Positions 15,922 to 24,390 of a DNA stretch of 33,410 nucleotides are shown one piece after another. The DNA is taken from assembly GCA_026983735.1 (NCBI GenBank), contig JALSTN010000283.1, positions 1 to 33,410 of the forward strand. Reading direction: 5' to 3'. The notes beneath the pieces are model-generated. The model was not told the DNA's origin. It saw only the letters and a list, made by a program, of their open reading frames with translations, and ran no database searches. This DNA is from Saprospiraceae bacterium. Lineage in GTDB: Bacteria > Bacteroidota > Bacteroidia > Chitinophagales > Saprospiraceae. Every line of letters starts with the position of its first letter. Positions within the stretch are counted from its first letter, which is position 1. A program made the translations under genes and the position numbers.

Positions 15922-18270
15922 CTAACGCCAACCCACTTCTATTTCTCCGGAGAATAAACGAGCTTTTTTATTGGGCATTCGGGGAGGGCGTGCTTCCAGT
16001 TTAAGAAATCTATAGGGAGTTTTGGGTAAATTAATAGTATAAATCACCTGTTTGCTGCGGTGTTTTATATGGTATTTTATGCGTACCTCCTTCAGAGAAT
16101 CAAGATGGTTTCCAATCGATACTTTTACTGATTTTGGAGGAAGAATCCGATACTTGGGATCATCGCCGAAATGCCACTGGATCATCGTATGAGATAAGGT
16201 ATCCTGCAAATCTATCGTCCCTATAAATCCGCTAGTATCCATCTCTAACCATTCTTGGTTGTAGGACCATTTTCTTGGCTTTCCTACTATACCATTGATG
16301 AGATAATCCGGATCTGAAAGCTTATAGCCTATTAAGGGATTTGTTTGCATAGTAAGATGCTCTCCGGTCGCAGCATGTTCGACGATATCCAATTTTGTTT
16401 CTTCGGACGCATCCCGATCCATACCAAAATATCTAAATCGAATATACATTGAATCCGTTAAAACAATCGGTGCTTTATAGGTTTCACCCAAACGCTCTGA
16501 ATTTTCTCGATTTGCCCAGTATTTTAGCCTGCCCTCTTTAAAGGGAGTGTGGAGTTCAACATATGTATACCCTTGCTTATTGAAGGTGGTATAGCTTGGA
16601 ATTTTAAAGGCTTCCGAATACTTCATACCCTTCAATCTCAAGTATCTTAAATGAGAAATTAAGGATCGTACAAAATGAGAATAATCCTTATTTTCATTGC
16701 GAGTCCAACCCACCTCTGCTATTGCAAGAATTCTAGGGAAAGCCATATAACTGACAGCATCAAAATCCTTGAGGTACTCCGTCCATATATTTCCTTGTAA
16801 TCCTATAAATTTTGATTTGATAGAAGGAGGTAGGGTGTCGGGGGCAGGATCAAAACTGTACACCTTATCAAGTGGAGTATAACCACCTATAGCCAAAGGT
16901 TCTTTATCTAAGAGGGATTGATAATGGTCAAGATAGCAGTAAGCCCCCGGTGTCATAATCGTTCTATGTCCCATTTGAGCGGCTTTGATGCCTCGATTAA
17001 CGCCCCTCCATGCCATGACAATAGCATCGGAGGGTACCGGACTGTCCAATATTTCATCCCATCCGATTATCGTGCGCCCTTTGGATTGAAGGTAATTCCC
17101 TATTTCATGTATGAAATATCCTTCTATCTCTCGTGCTGTTTTCATCCCTTTTTCCTCCATAAGCTCTTGACAAAATGTGGAATTTTCCCAACTGATCGTC
17201 GGGCACTCATCTCCTCCAATATGAATGAACTTTGAGGGAAAAACCTCCATTACCTCATCTAAAACTCCTTTTAAAAACTCAAATGTCTCCGGTTTAGGAC
17301 ACATTACTTCGTTAAAAACTCCCCATTTTGTAGCGACCGGCAAACGCTTTCCAGTACATGAAAGTTTAGGATACGCCGCCAAAAGTGCACGAGAATGTCC
17401 AGGTATTTCAATCTCAGGAATGATCTGAATCTGACGATCGGCTGCATATTTTACCAATTGCTTCAAAGCATCTTGAGAATAGTACCCTCCATGAGGCTTA
17501 TGATCATACCTCTCGTGCTTACTCGGCTTTCCTATCAGCGTCTCTTTGCGCTTTGAAGCTATCGTGTGCAACTTTGGGTAACGCTTAATCTCCATCCTCC
17601 ATCCTTGATCATCCGTGAGATGAAGGTGTAAGGTATTAATCTTGTAAAAAGACAGCACATCGACAAATCTCCGTATATCCCTTAGTTCCATAAAATGTCT
17701 TACCACATCTAGATGTGTTCCTCGATATGAAAATCTAGGCGCATCTTCTATGTCCATCCATGGCAAATAAAAGTAACCACCCTTGCCATCATTCATATCA
17801 AAAAATACCAGTTGATCTAATGTTCTTAAAGCATAAAATGCTCCACTTTTACTGTTAAAATGGATTTGGACTCCTCCTCGAAGTTTTAATTTATAGGCTT
17901 CTGATGCAAGAGCTGTATCCCTAACAAACTGCAACTCCAAGCAGGTATCTTTAAGATGGGGGATATCATCAAAAAACTTTTTGTAAACCCTTCTCCATTT
18001 ACTAACCTGAATTCGATAATCCTTTATAAAAATATCAAAAGCTGGTTGTAAAGAGTCCGGAACTTCTTCTGCACAGATTCTAGGAAATAAAGGCATCCTC
18101 CCTTTATAAACACGTATTGTATTGGGTTGTGGAATTAAACTAAACGAACGGTCCGGTACTCGGATAAGCTTTTCCTCTAATGACTGATCCTCTCTGCATG
18201 AATTGACAAATAGGAATAGTAGTGCAAGACAGGTCATTTTCAATATTTGTGCGGATGGTATGCCCTTCAT
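15922..18270 (-). CDS. Beta-N-acetylhexosaminidase, GH20, lipoprotein
   Basis: A 782-residue exported enzyme releasing terminal GlcNAc/GalNAc from glycans. N-terminal lipoprotein signal with lipobox FVNSC (a second ATG at 18237 would give a tighter signal peptide). An N-terminal GH20b-like alpha/beta domain precedes the TIM barrel that begins at FSYRGTHLDVVRHFM. Barrel motifs: HLHLTDDQGWRMEIKRYPKL, IPEIEIPGHSRA, and the catalytic pair D354-E355 in FIHIGGDECPT, where the aspartate supports the substrate acetamido group and the glutamate is the acid/base. The C-terminal 200 residues form a beta-rich domain often seen behind bacterial GH20 barrels. Transcribed alone; role in host or environmental glycan use, or recycling of wall sugars, cannot be separated here. 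Confidence 0.93.
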   Translation of the reverse strand: MKGIPSAQILKMTCLALLFLFVNSCREDQSLEEKLIRVPDRSFSLIPQPNTIRVYKGRMPLFPRICAEEVPDSLQPAFDIFIKDYRIQVSKWRRVYKKFFDDIPHLKDTCLELQFVRDTALASEAYKLKLRGGVQIHFNSKSGAFYALRTLDQLVFFDMNDGKGGYFYLPWMDIEDAPRFSYRGTHLDVVRHFMELRDIRRFVDVLSFYKINTLHLHLTDDQGWRMEIKRYPKLHTIASKRKETLIGKPSKHERYDHKPHGGYYSQDALKQLVKYAADRQIQIIPEIEIPGHSRALLAAYPKLSCTGKRLPVATKWGVFNEVMCPKPETFEFLKGVLDEVMEVFPSKFIHIGGDECPTISWENSTFCQELMEEKGMKTAREIEGYFIHEIGNYLQSKGRTIIGWDEILDSPVPSDAIVMAWRGVNRGIKAAQMGHRTIMTPGAYCYLDHYQSLLDKEPLAIGGYTPLDKVYSFDPAPDTLPPSIKSKFIGLQGNIWTEYLKDFDAVSYMAFPRILAIAEVGWTRNENKDYSHFVRSLISHLRYLRLKGMKYSEAFKIPSYTTFNKQGYTYVELHTPFKEGRLKYWANRENSERLGETYKAPIVLTDSMYIRFRYFGMDRDASEETKLDIVEHAATGEHLTMQTNPLIGYKLSDPDYLINGIVGKPRKWSYNQEWLEMDTSGFIGTIDLQDTLSHTMIQWHFGDDPKYRILPPKSVKVSIGNHLDSLKEVRIKYHIKHRSKQVIYTINLPKTPYRFLKLEARPPRMPNKKARLFSGEIEVGWR

Positions 18271-18402
18271 TGATTTGGATTTATAAATATTCAGTTAGAA
18301 TTAGCATACAAAATAAACAAAGAAATTGAAACAAAAAGGGATTTAGCCCTATTAAAATGATGTTCAGTTGTCAATTAGTAATCCTCTAATCCTAAATAAA
18401 AC

Positions 18403-18900
18403 ATGAAAATCAACCATTTCATACTAATCCTCTTACTGTCTTTTCTTCTTCATTCGTGTGCCAAACAACCTTCCCCTAAATACACAGTACACCCACAGTT
18501 TGAGACTATAGAATGGCTCTTTAACAGAGATAGTGACTCAACATATCTAGTTAATTTTTGGGCGACTACCTGCCCGCCTTGTATAAAAGAGATGAAATGG
18601 TTTGGGCGCTTAGCCGATGAGTTAAAGGGCGAAAAATTTCAAATTGACTTGATAAATATTGATGGGGCCAAACGAGTACAAAATCATGTGTTTCCCTTCT
18701 TGCATAAGAAAAAGATTCCTTTTGATGTATATATTCTCACGGATGACAACTACACCAAATGGACAGACAAAGTCAACCCAAAATGGTACGGAGCTTTGCC
18801 CTATACTGTCATCTATAGAGGAAAAAGGCGCGCTTATTTCTTTGGGGCATTTGACAGCTATCAAATACTCGAATCAAACGTTAAGGATTTTCTAGATTAG
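18403..18900 (+). CDS. TlpA-like thioredoxin-fold lipoprotein
   Basis: A 165-residue lipoprotein: signal peptide and lipobox LLHSC with lipidated C19. The thioredoxin fold begins at STYLVNFWATTCPPCIKEM, with active-site C57-P-P-C60, and has a later ALPYTVIYRGKR segment carrying the cis-proline. Such periplasmic proteins act as thiol-disulfide oxidoreductases, often in cytochrome maturation or in repair of exported proteins. It is followed after 97 bases by nhaC on the same strand, with no evident functional link. Confidence 0.88.
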   Translation: MKINHFILILLLSFLLHSCAKQPSPKYTVHPQFETIEWLFNRDSDSTYLVNFWATTCPPCIKEMKWFGRLADELKGEKFQIDLINIDGAKRVQNHVFPFLHKKKIPFDVYILTDDNYTKWTDKVNPKWYGALPYTVIYRGKRRAYFFGAFDSYQILESNVKDFLD

Positions 18901-18997
18901 AATCACTCTTGAGAATCTACGTCCCTGGATAGAATAAAAAAGAATTTGCTTGATTCGATAATTCTCCCTATCATTACATCTTCAAAAAAGTAAGGGT

Positions 18998-20437
18998 ATG
19001 GAAAATAAATGGGAAATCTCCTTGTTAGAGGCATTATTGCCTGTTGTGTTTTTGACCGTATTGTTAGCTTACAATGTTCAAGCTGTCTTTCATGATGATG
19101 CCCTATCCGGATCCAATCAATTCGCCTTATTGCTCGGGGGATCAATAGCCGCATTAATAGGCTTTAAAAATAAGATTCCCTTCAAAAAAATGATGGATGC
19201 AGTGGATAAAAACATCCAATCTACCAGCGGGGCCATACTCATCCTGTTATTTGTGGGTTCGCTGGCTGGTACCTGGTTATTGAGTGGGATCGTTCCTACG
19301 ATGATTTACTATGGACTTCAAATTCTCAATCCCAATATTTTTCTATTCGCTTCTGTCATCATCGCAGCTGTAATATCCGTAGCTACCGGAAGTTCGTGGA
19401 GCACCTCTGCAACCGTTGGAATAGCTTTGGTTGGCATAGGAAAAGCACTCAATATCCATGAAGGAATGGTAGCTGGTGCAGTAATATCCGGGGCCTACTT
19501 CGGAGATAAAATATCTCCTCTTTCCGACACTACAAATCTCGCTTCCGCTATGGCAGAGATCGATTTATTTACACATATTCGATACATGTTGTATACGACC
19601 CTTCCTTCTTTGGGAATCACTCTAATCCTATTTGTTGTCCTTGGGATATTTCAAGGGAGTACGGCTTCGTCTGCTATAAATGTCGATCAGATGCTGCACT
19701 CTATCGACCAATCATTTTATATAACACCCTGGTTACTCTTGGTTCCCGCATTGGTCATCTTCTTAATTATCAAAAAAACAGAACCATTAATCGCTCTTAT
19801 GATAGGAACATTATTGGGAGGGATATTTGCCGTTATTTTTCAAGGAGAGACCCTTATAAAATTGGCCGGAGTAGCCCATCTTGATTTTCATACCTCTTAC
19901 AAAGTAGTGATGAATGCCATCACAACAGGTGTCCAAATAGAGACTACTAATGAAAAATTAACAGATCTGTTTTCCTCAGGGGGGATGAGTGGAATGCTAG
20001 GAACAATATGGCTCATCTTATCCGCAATGGTGTTTGGAGGAATCATGGAGGCCATCGGAGCTTTGGATAGAATCAGTAAAGGGCTCTTGCAAATCGCAAA
20101 AGGAGATTTCGGTGTTTTCCTGAGTACTGCGACAACATGCATATTTTTTAATGGAACGGTATCAGATCAATACCTCGCAATCGTTGTCCCTGGAAAAATG
20201 TATAAGAAAAGCTTTGACGACCGTGGATTGGCCCCCGAAAACCTGAGTAGAACACTAGAAGATTCAGGTACAGTTACCTCCGTTCTATTTCCCTGGAATA
20301 CCGGAGGAGCTTATAATGCCAAAGTGCTAACTGTAGATACATTAAGCTATGTACCCTATGCGTTTTTTAATTTAATTAGCCCCATTATGACTTTAATCTT
20401 TGCGTATTTCAAGATAAAAATCCGAAAGAAGAAGTAA
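18998..20437 (+). CDS. nhaC: Na+/H+ antiporter NhaC
   Basis: A 479-residue integral membrane protein with about 11-12 hydrophobic segments. The family signature region is clear: AVISVATGSSWSTSATVGIA, GAVISGAYFGDKISPLSDTT and, in the second half, FNGTVSDQYLAIVVPGKMY and DSGTVTSVLFPWNTGGAY. NhaC exports sodium in exchange for protons at the inner membrane, helping salt and pH tolerance. The length is typical. It is preceded on the same strand by the TlpA-like gene; a 336-base gap with its own promoters separates it from the transglycosylase gene. Confidence 0.92.
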   Translation: MENKWEISLLEALLPVVFLTVLLAYNVQAVFHDDALSGSNQFALLLGGSIAALIGFKNKIPFKKMMDAVDKNIQSTSGAILILLFVGSLAGTWLLSGIVPTMIYYGLQILNPNIFLFASVIIAAVISVATGSSWSTSATVGIALVGIGKALNIHEGMVAGAVISGAYFGDKISPLSDTTNLASAMAEIDLFTHIRYMLYTTLPSLGITLILFVVLGIFQGSTASSAINVDQMLHSIDQSFYITPWLLLVPALVIFLIIKKTEPLIALMIGTLLGGIFAVIFQGETLIKLAGVAHLDFHTSYKVVMNAITTGVQIETTNEKLTDLFSSGGMSGMLGTIWLILSAMVFGGIMEAIGALDRISKGLLQIAKGDFGVFLSTATTCIFFNGTVSDQYLAIVVPGKMYKKSFDDRGLAPENLSRTLEDSGTVTSVLFPWNTGGAYNAKVLTVDTLSYVPYAFFNLISPIMTLIFAYFKIKIRKKK

Positions 20438-20631
20438 AATTCAACAACCTAACCAGATCCACAGTTTACCTGAACAATTTGACAGCCCCCCACATGGTCG
20501 TTAATGATCTTTAATATTTGTTAATGTTCGGTTAATGAGAGACCATTTAACCGCCAAAAGGCGTTTATAATGTCCGAGTTTGCCTCTTAATTAATAAAGA
20601 GCGAACCTATATTTAGGCTAATATGATAGTT

Positions 20632-20646
20632 TGGCACTGAATTTGC
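20632..20646 (+). promoter_or_regulatory. Sigma-54 (RpoN)-type -24/-12 promoter
   Basis: TGGCAC (20632-20637), five bases, TTGC (20643-20646): GG and GC are 10 bases apart, the exact spacing of the TGGCACG-N4-TTGCW consensus. Predicted transcription start near 20658, about 115 bases before the mltD-like ATG. Activation would require an enhancer-binding protein, which is not encoded in the window. Confidence 0.55.
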
Positions 20647-20706
20647 GCTAATTATAAATAATATTTATTTATAATATTTATAATCGGTGGCTTTTAGAAA
20701 AAAGAC

Positions 20707-20714
20707 TATCTTTG
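20707..20714 (+). promoter_or_regulatory. Bacteroidota -7 box for the transglycosylase gene
   Basis: TATCTTTG, a full TAnnTTTG match, about 60 bases before the ATG at 20774. No clear TTG -33 element. With the upstream sigma-54-like site it would give two modes of transcription. Confidence 0.5.
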
Positions 20715-20773
20715 CGCCCCGGTTTTGAAAAGTAGAATAGGATTTGTGTGAATAACCGAATAAATTAACACCC

Positions 20774-22042
20774 ATGAATATGTTTAGACTAATTACAGCG
20801 TATACTGTAGTTACATTGATTGTTTTGTCTATTACCTCGGTGAGCGCATCCCCATTAGGTAGTACTCGTCCTTTGCCCGTAAGGGACAGATATGGATTGC
20901 TTTTCGATAATGACATGGAGGTCAAATTGCAAAATGTCAGTGGCCCTATCGATGCCCAATTAACTCCCATTGTCCGAAAGCGCATTAGACAATATCTGCG
21001 CAATAAAAAGAATACGGAAACCATCCTGGCTCGTAGGGATTTATATTTCCCAATCTTTGATCATATTTTAACACAGGAGAATCTTCCTGAAGAATTAAAA
21101 TATCTCGCTATTGTAGAATCAGGTCTCAACCCCAAAGCGCGGTCTGGAGCAGGAGCTGTAGGTCTATGGCAGTTAATGAGAGGAACAGGTAAGATGCTTG
21201 GTCTTAGCATTAATCATACTATCGATCACAGGAGAGACCCTTACAGATCTACTGAAGCAGCAATAGAATATCTCAAGCAGCTCTACAATACTTTTGGCGA
21301 TTGGACCCTTGCAATAGCTGCTTATAATAGCGGCCCGGGAAGAGTGCGACGCGCTATTAGAAAGTCAGGATCACGTAATTTTTGGAAACTCAAAAGGTAT
21401 CTCCCTAAAGAGACAAGAGATTATGTACCGGCTTTTATCGCGGCTAGTTATGTGATTAATTATTATGCTCAACACGATCTTGAACCCATTACTTTTGATG
21501 ATGAGTTGAGGATAACTTCAACCATCAAAATCTATGATAAAGTAGTATTCAAAGAACTCTCCGATCTAACAGATGTACCGCAAACAACCATTCATACCTT
21601 AAACCCCGGTTACTTGCGCAACTACATTCCTAAAAGTTCTAAAGGCAATTATCTTGTCCTTCCGGCTATGGGTATGAATAAGTTTCTTGAGGTTCTTTGG
21701 GGAGGAACAACTGCTCCCAAAATGGATTTTATAAAATTCAAATCTATTGAAGAATTTAAATCCATTCGCAAATTGAATTCCATAGTACCTTTACCACGCA
21801 CCCGACCGATTGATATGACAATTGGGTTGCCTCCATTGACAGGTTTTGATATAACCGGTATCCTCCCCCGTTTTAGAAGTAGAAAAAGACATATCAAATA
21901 CTACAAACTAAAACGACGAGAAACCTTATCTGATCTGGCCAATAACAAAAAAGTATCTTTAGATGACCTATTGGAATGGAACAACTTTTCCACTAAAAAT
22001 CCACCTAAGCCCGGTATGCTAATTAAGGTGTTGGAAAACTAA
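20774..22042 (+). CDS. mltD: Membrane-bound lytic murein transglycosylase, MltD type
   Basis: A 422-residue exported enzyme that cleaves the glycan strands of peptidoglycan to 1,6-anhydro-muropeptides. Signal peptide at about 1-25 (no lipobox cysteine). The SLT domain (about 100-230) has the catalytic glutamate E115 in LAIVESGLNPKARSGAGAVG, the GLWQLMRGTG motif, and AIAAYNSGPGRVRRA. A central basic/proline-rich region follows, then one C-terminal LysM wall-binding domain (about 374-422: YYKLKRRETLSDLANNKKVS... PGMLIKVL). MltD proteins of proteobacteria carry two LysM domains; here one is clear. Single transcription unit with two candidate promoters and a strong terminator (22202-22232). Confidence 0.92.
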   Translation: MNMFRLITAYTVVTLIVLSITSVSASPLGSTRPLPVRDRYGLLFDNDMEVKLQNVSGPIDAQLTPIVRKRIRQYLRNKKNTETILARRDLYFPIFDHILTQENLPEELKYLAIVESGLNPKARSGAGAVGLWQLMRGTGKMLGLSINHTIDHRRDPYRSTEAAIEYLKQLYNTFGDWTLAIAAYNSGPGRVRRAIRKSGSRNFWKLKRYLPKETRDYVPAFIAASYVINYYAQHDLEPITFDDELRITSTIKIYDKVVFKELSDLTDVPQTTIHTLNPGYLRNYIPKSSKGNYLVLPAMGMNKFLEVLWGGTTAPKMDFIKFKSIEEFKSIRKLNSIVPLPRTRPIDMTIGLPPLTGFDITGILPRFRSRKRHIKYYKLKRRETLSDLANNKKVSLDDLLEWNNFSTKNPPKPGMLIKVLEN

Positions 22043-22201
22043 ATCACCCAAGCACCCCATACAATTTATCAGCTTAGGAATAGAATAAGATACCTAATAC
22101 CCTATGATTTAGCCCATTAAAATGTTTTTGCCTATCAAATGATTATTAGCAAAGTCATTGATTTATTGACGGTATATCCATCAGTTATCACAAAAACTAT
22201 A

Positions 22202-22232
22202 AGAGGGAGAATAGTAATCCCATTCTCCCTCT
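22202..22232. terminator. Bidirectional terminator between mltD and the aldehyde dehydrogenase gene
   Basis: AGAGGGAGAAT (22202-22212) pairs perfectly over 11 bp with ATTCTCCCTCT (22222-22232) across a 9-base loop. It is GC-balanced and sits between two converging genes; the U-tracts are short (TAATTT on plus). Confidence 0.75.
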
Positions 22233-22265
22233 AATTTACCTTCCAATCATCAAATTCTCACTGCT

Positions 22266-23792
22266 CTAAAAATCAAATTTAATGCCTTGAGCCAGTGGAA
22301 GATCTTCACTATAGTTAATAGTGATGGTCTGACGTCTCATATAGGTCTTCCATGCATCAGATCCGGACTCTCTTCCACCACCGGTATGCTTTTCTCCGCC
22401 AAATGCTCCCCCTATTTCTGCACCACTCGTCCCTATATTTACATTGGCGATCCCACATTCAGACCCTCCATAAGAGATAAAGCGCTCAGACTCTCTAAGA
22501 TTATTGGTCATGATCGCAGAGGATAGTCCTTGGGGTACACCATTATTAATCGCAATCGCTTCTTCTATGTTATTGTATTTCATTAAGTATAAGATCGGAG
22601 CAAAAGTCTCTGTCTGAACGATTTCAAAATGAGGTTCTACTTCTGCTATCACAGGCTTAACATAGGTGCCACTTTCATAACCGGGTCCTTTTAATATCCC
22701 CCCTTTGACTAAGAAGCTCCCTCCCTCTGCTTTCACCTGTTTCAATGCATGCATGTAATTTTCCACCGCCAATTCATCGATGAGAGGACCCATGTGATTA
22801 TTAGCATCCAGAGGATCTCCTATTTTAATTTGTTTATAGGCTTTCTTAAGTTTTTTCTTTACAGTATCGTATATACTTTCGTGTATAATCAATCTTCGGG
22901 TAGAAGTACAGCGTTGCCCGGCTGTACCAACTGCGCCGAAAACAACACCTCGAAGCATTAGTTCCATATCCACACTTGGGGTAACTATAATTGCATTGTT
23001 CCCTCCGAGTTCAAGAAGAGATTTACCCAACCGCTGTGCTACAGTCGTACCAACAATACGTCCCATTCGTACACTACCCGTCGCAGAAATAAGAGGAATA
23101 CGTTCATCGTGAGTCATCCACTCCCCTACTTGATAGTCACCATTAATGACGTTGACAACGCCTTCAGGTACTTTATTAGCTTTCAAGACATCTTGCAAGA
23201 TATTCATACATGCTATAGAACAGAGAGGTACCTTTTCTGATGGCTTCCATACGACGACATCTCCACATACCATTGCTATCATCGCGTTCCAAGCCCAGAC
23301 CGCAACGGGAAAATTAAAGGCAGAGATGACTCCTACTATACCCATCGGATGCCAACGCTCCAACATATGGTGATCCGGCCGTTCGGATTGTATCGTCAAT
23401 CCGTACAATTGACGAGATATTCCCACTGCAAAATCAGCCATATCAATCATTTCTTGTACCTCCCCAAGCCCTTCTTGGAGGCTTTTTCCCATTTCATACG
23501 AGACGAGTTTTCCTAGAGGTTGTTTATACTTCCGCAAAGCTTCACCATATTGACGGACCACCTCGCCTCTTTGTGGTGCAGGTAGGGCACGCCATTTGAC
23601 AAAGGCCTTTTCAGCCATTCGTATCACCCTGTTATACTCCGTTTTAGTCGTAACCGTGGCATTGCCAATAAAAGCACCTTCCATCGGTGAATACGAAGGC
23701 AATACTTCCCCGGTTCCATAAGACTTTTTACCGGTCCATGTCCCATTGTTATTCTTCTTAATACCTAGTTTTCTAAGAAAGCTCTTATTCAT
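22266..23792 (-). CDS. Aldehyde dehydrogenase, family 7 (alpha-aminoadipate semialdehyde type)
   Basis: A 508-residue NAD-dependent dehydrogenase. Motifs in order: FNFPVAVWAWNAM and VWKPSEKVPL in the coenzyme-binding half, catalytic-support glutamate in LLELGGNNAIIV, catalytic cysteine in GTAGQRCTSTRRL, and a late ETFAPILYLMKY. The combination ELGGNNA plus GQRCTSTRR is characteristic of ALDH7 (human ALDH7A1, bacterial AmaB/Pcd), which oxidises alpha-aminoadipate semialdehyde/piperideine-6-carboxylate in lysine breakdown. The neighbouring lysine genes are not here, so the substrate is inferred from the family. It may have an unusually long leader, from a promoter about 360 bases upstream. Confidence 0.88.
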   Translation of the reverse strand: MNKSFLRKLGIKKNNNGTWTGKKSYGTGEVLPSYSPMEGAFIGNATVTTKTEYNRVIRMAEKAFVKWRALPAPQRGEVVRQYGEALRKYKQPLGKLVSYEMGKSLQEGLGEVQEMIDMADFAVGISRQLYGLTIQSERPDHHMLERWHPMGIVGVISAFNFPVAVWAWNAMIAMVCGDVVVWKPSEKVPLCSIACMNILQDVLKANKVPEGVVNVINGDYQVGEWMTHDERIPLISATGSVRMGRIVGTTVAQRLGKSLLELGGNNAIIVTPSVDMELMLRGVVFGAVGTAGQRCTSTRRLIIHESIYDTVKKKLKKAYKQIKIGDPLDANNHMGPLIDELAVENYMHALKQVKAEGGSFLVKGGILKGPGYESGTYVKPVIAEVEPHFEIVQTETFAPILYLMKYNNIEEAIAINNGVPQGLSSAIMTNNLRESERFISYGGSECGIANVNIGTSGAEIGGAFGGEKHTGGGRESGSDAWKTYMRRQTITINYSEDLPLAQGIKFDF

Positions 23793-23952
23793 TTTATTTG
23801 TTTTTATATGAAATGTTGTTAATTGTCTGCTTCTGGAGGTCCCTCTTTCTGCTCGATAAGCCCTTTGCTCTCTCTAAATTATCATACCCACCATACATTA
23901 GACCGATATATTTACTTTTCCAACCCCCTTTCCAAAAAGGTTTTATTATGAA

Positions 23953-23998
23953 ATGAAACGAACATGAATTTTATTCAATATCATTATATATAGAGTTA
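23953..23998. repeat. Partial copy of the repeat found at 12750-12795
   Basis: Bases 23953-23975 are identical over 23 positions to 12750-12772 (ATGAAACGAACATGAATTTT then ATT), and ATAGAGTT recurs at almost the same spacing (one base shorter). The sequence between is diverged, and the GC-rich 82-base unit and right hairpin arm are missing. Confidence 0.75.
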
Positions 23999-24154
23999 TA
24001 TAACTTTAGTATCTATCTATAAAATCATTATTATTGAAATGGTATCCTTATTCTATCTCCGGCAAAACCAATTATCGATATTGATAACCCTTTACGATTA
24101 ATCTACTTCACAAATTGGGTTAAAAATAATTGTCCTATCTAATAAAATAGCCCG

Positions 24155-24188
24155 CAAATGTAGCTAAAATTTATTATGAAAATAACAA
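24155..24188 (-). promoter_or_regulatory. Bacteroidota promoter reading toward the ALDH gene
   Basis: Minus-strand TTG (24188-24186), 23 bases, then TACATTTG (24162-24155). If used, transcription starts near 24149 and the ALDH leader is about 357 bases, containing the repeat fragment. Confidence 0.55.
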
Positions 24189-24390
24189 TTTCACATGGAT
24201 TGGTGTTTTTAGACTAATCAAATATATTATTTCAATCATCAAATACCCGTCGATGTACAAATATCTCTCCTTTATATACCCCAGAACATTGGAAGAATAT
24301 TTTGTATTTCGACTCCTATACATACTTCTTACTAGAAAATTTAACCGAATGCCTTTTACATTATTCAAGCATTCAACCATTTCATACCCA

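Larger units (their letters stand above)
20438..20773. other. Intergenic region carrying two promoters
   Basis: After nhaC comes a short hairpin CGCC-aaaa-GGCG (20552-20563) followed by TTTATAAT, a weak terminator candidate. Further on lie a sigma-54-like promoter (20632-20646) and a TATCTTTG -7 box (20707-20714), both directed at the transglycosylase gene. Confidence 0.55.
23793..24390. other. Divergent intergenic region with a dispersed-repeat fragment
   Basis: About 600 bases between the ALDH and plug genes. It holds the partial repeat (23953-23998), an imperfect 16-base palindrome TTATCGATATTGATAA (24072-24087, 14 of 16 symmetric), and a minus-strand promoter (24155-24188). The frame of the plug protein is open from an ATG at 24253, but that extension does not look like a signal peptide. 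No other gene seen. Confidence 0.55.
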
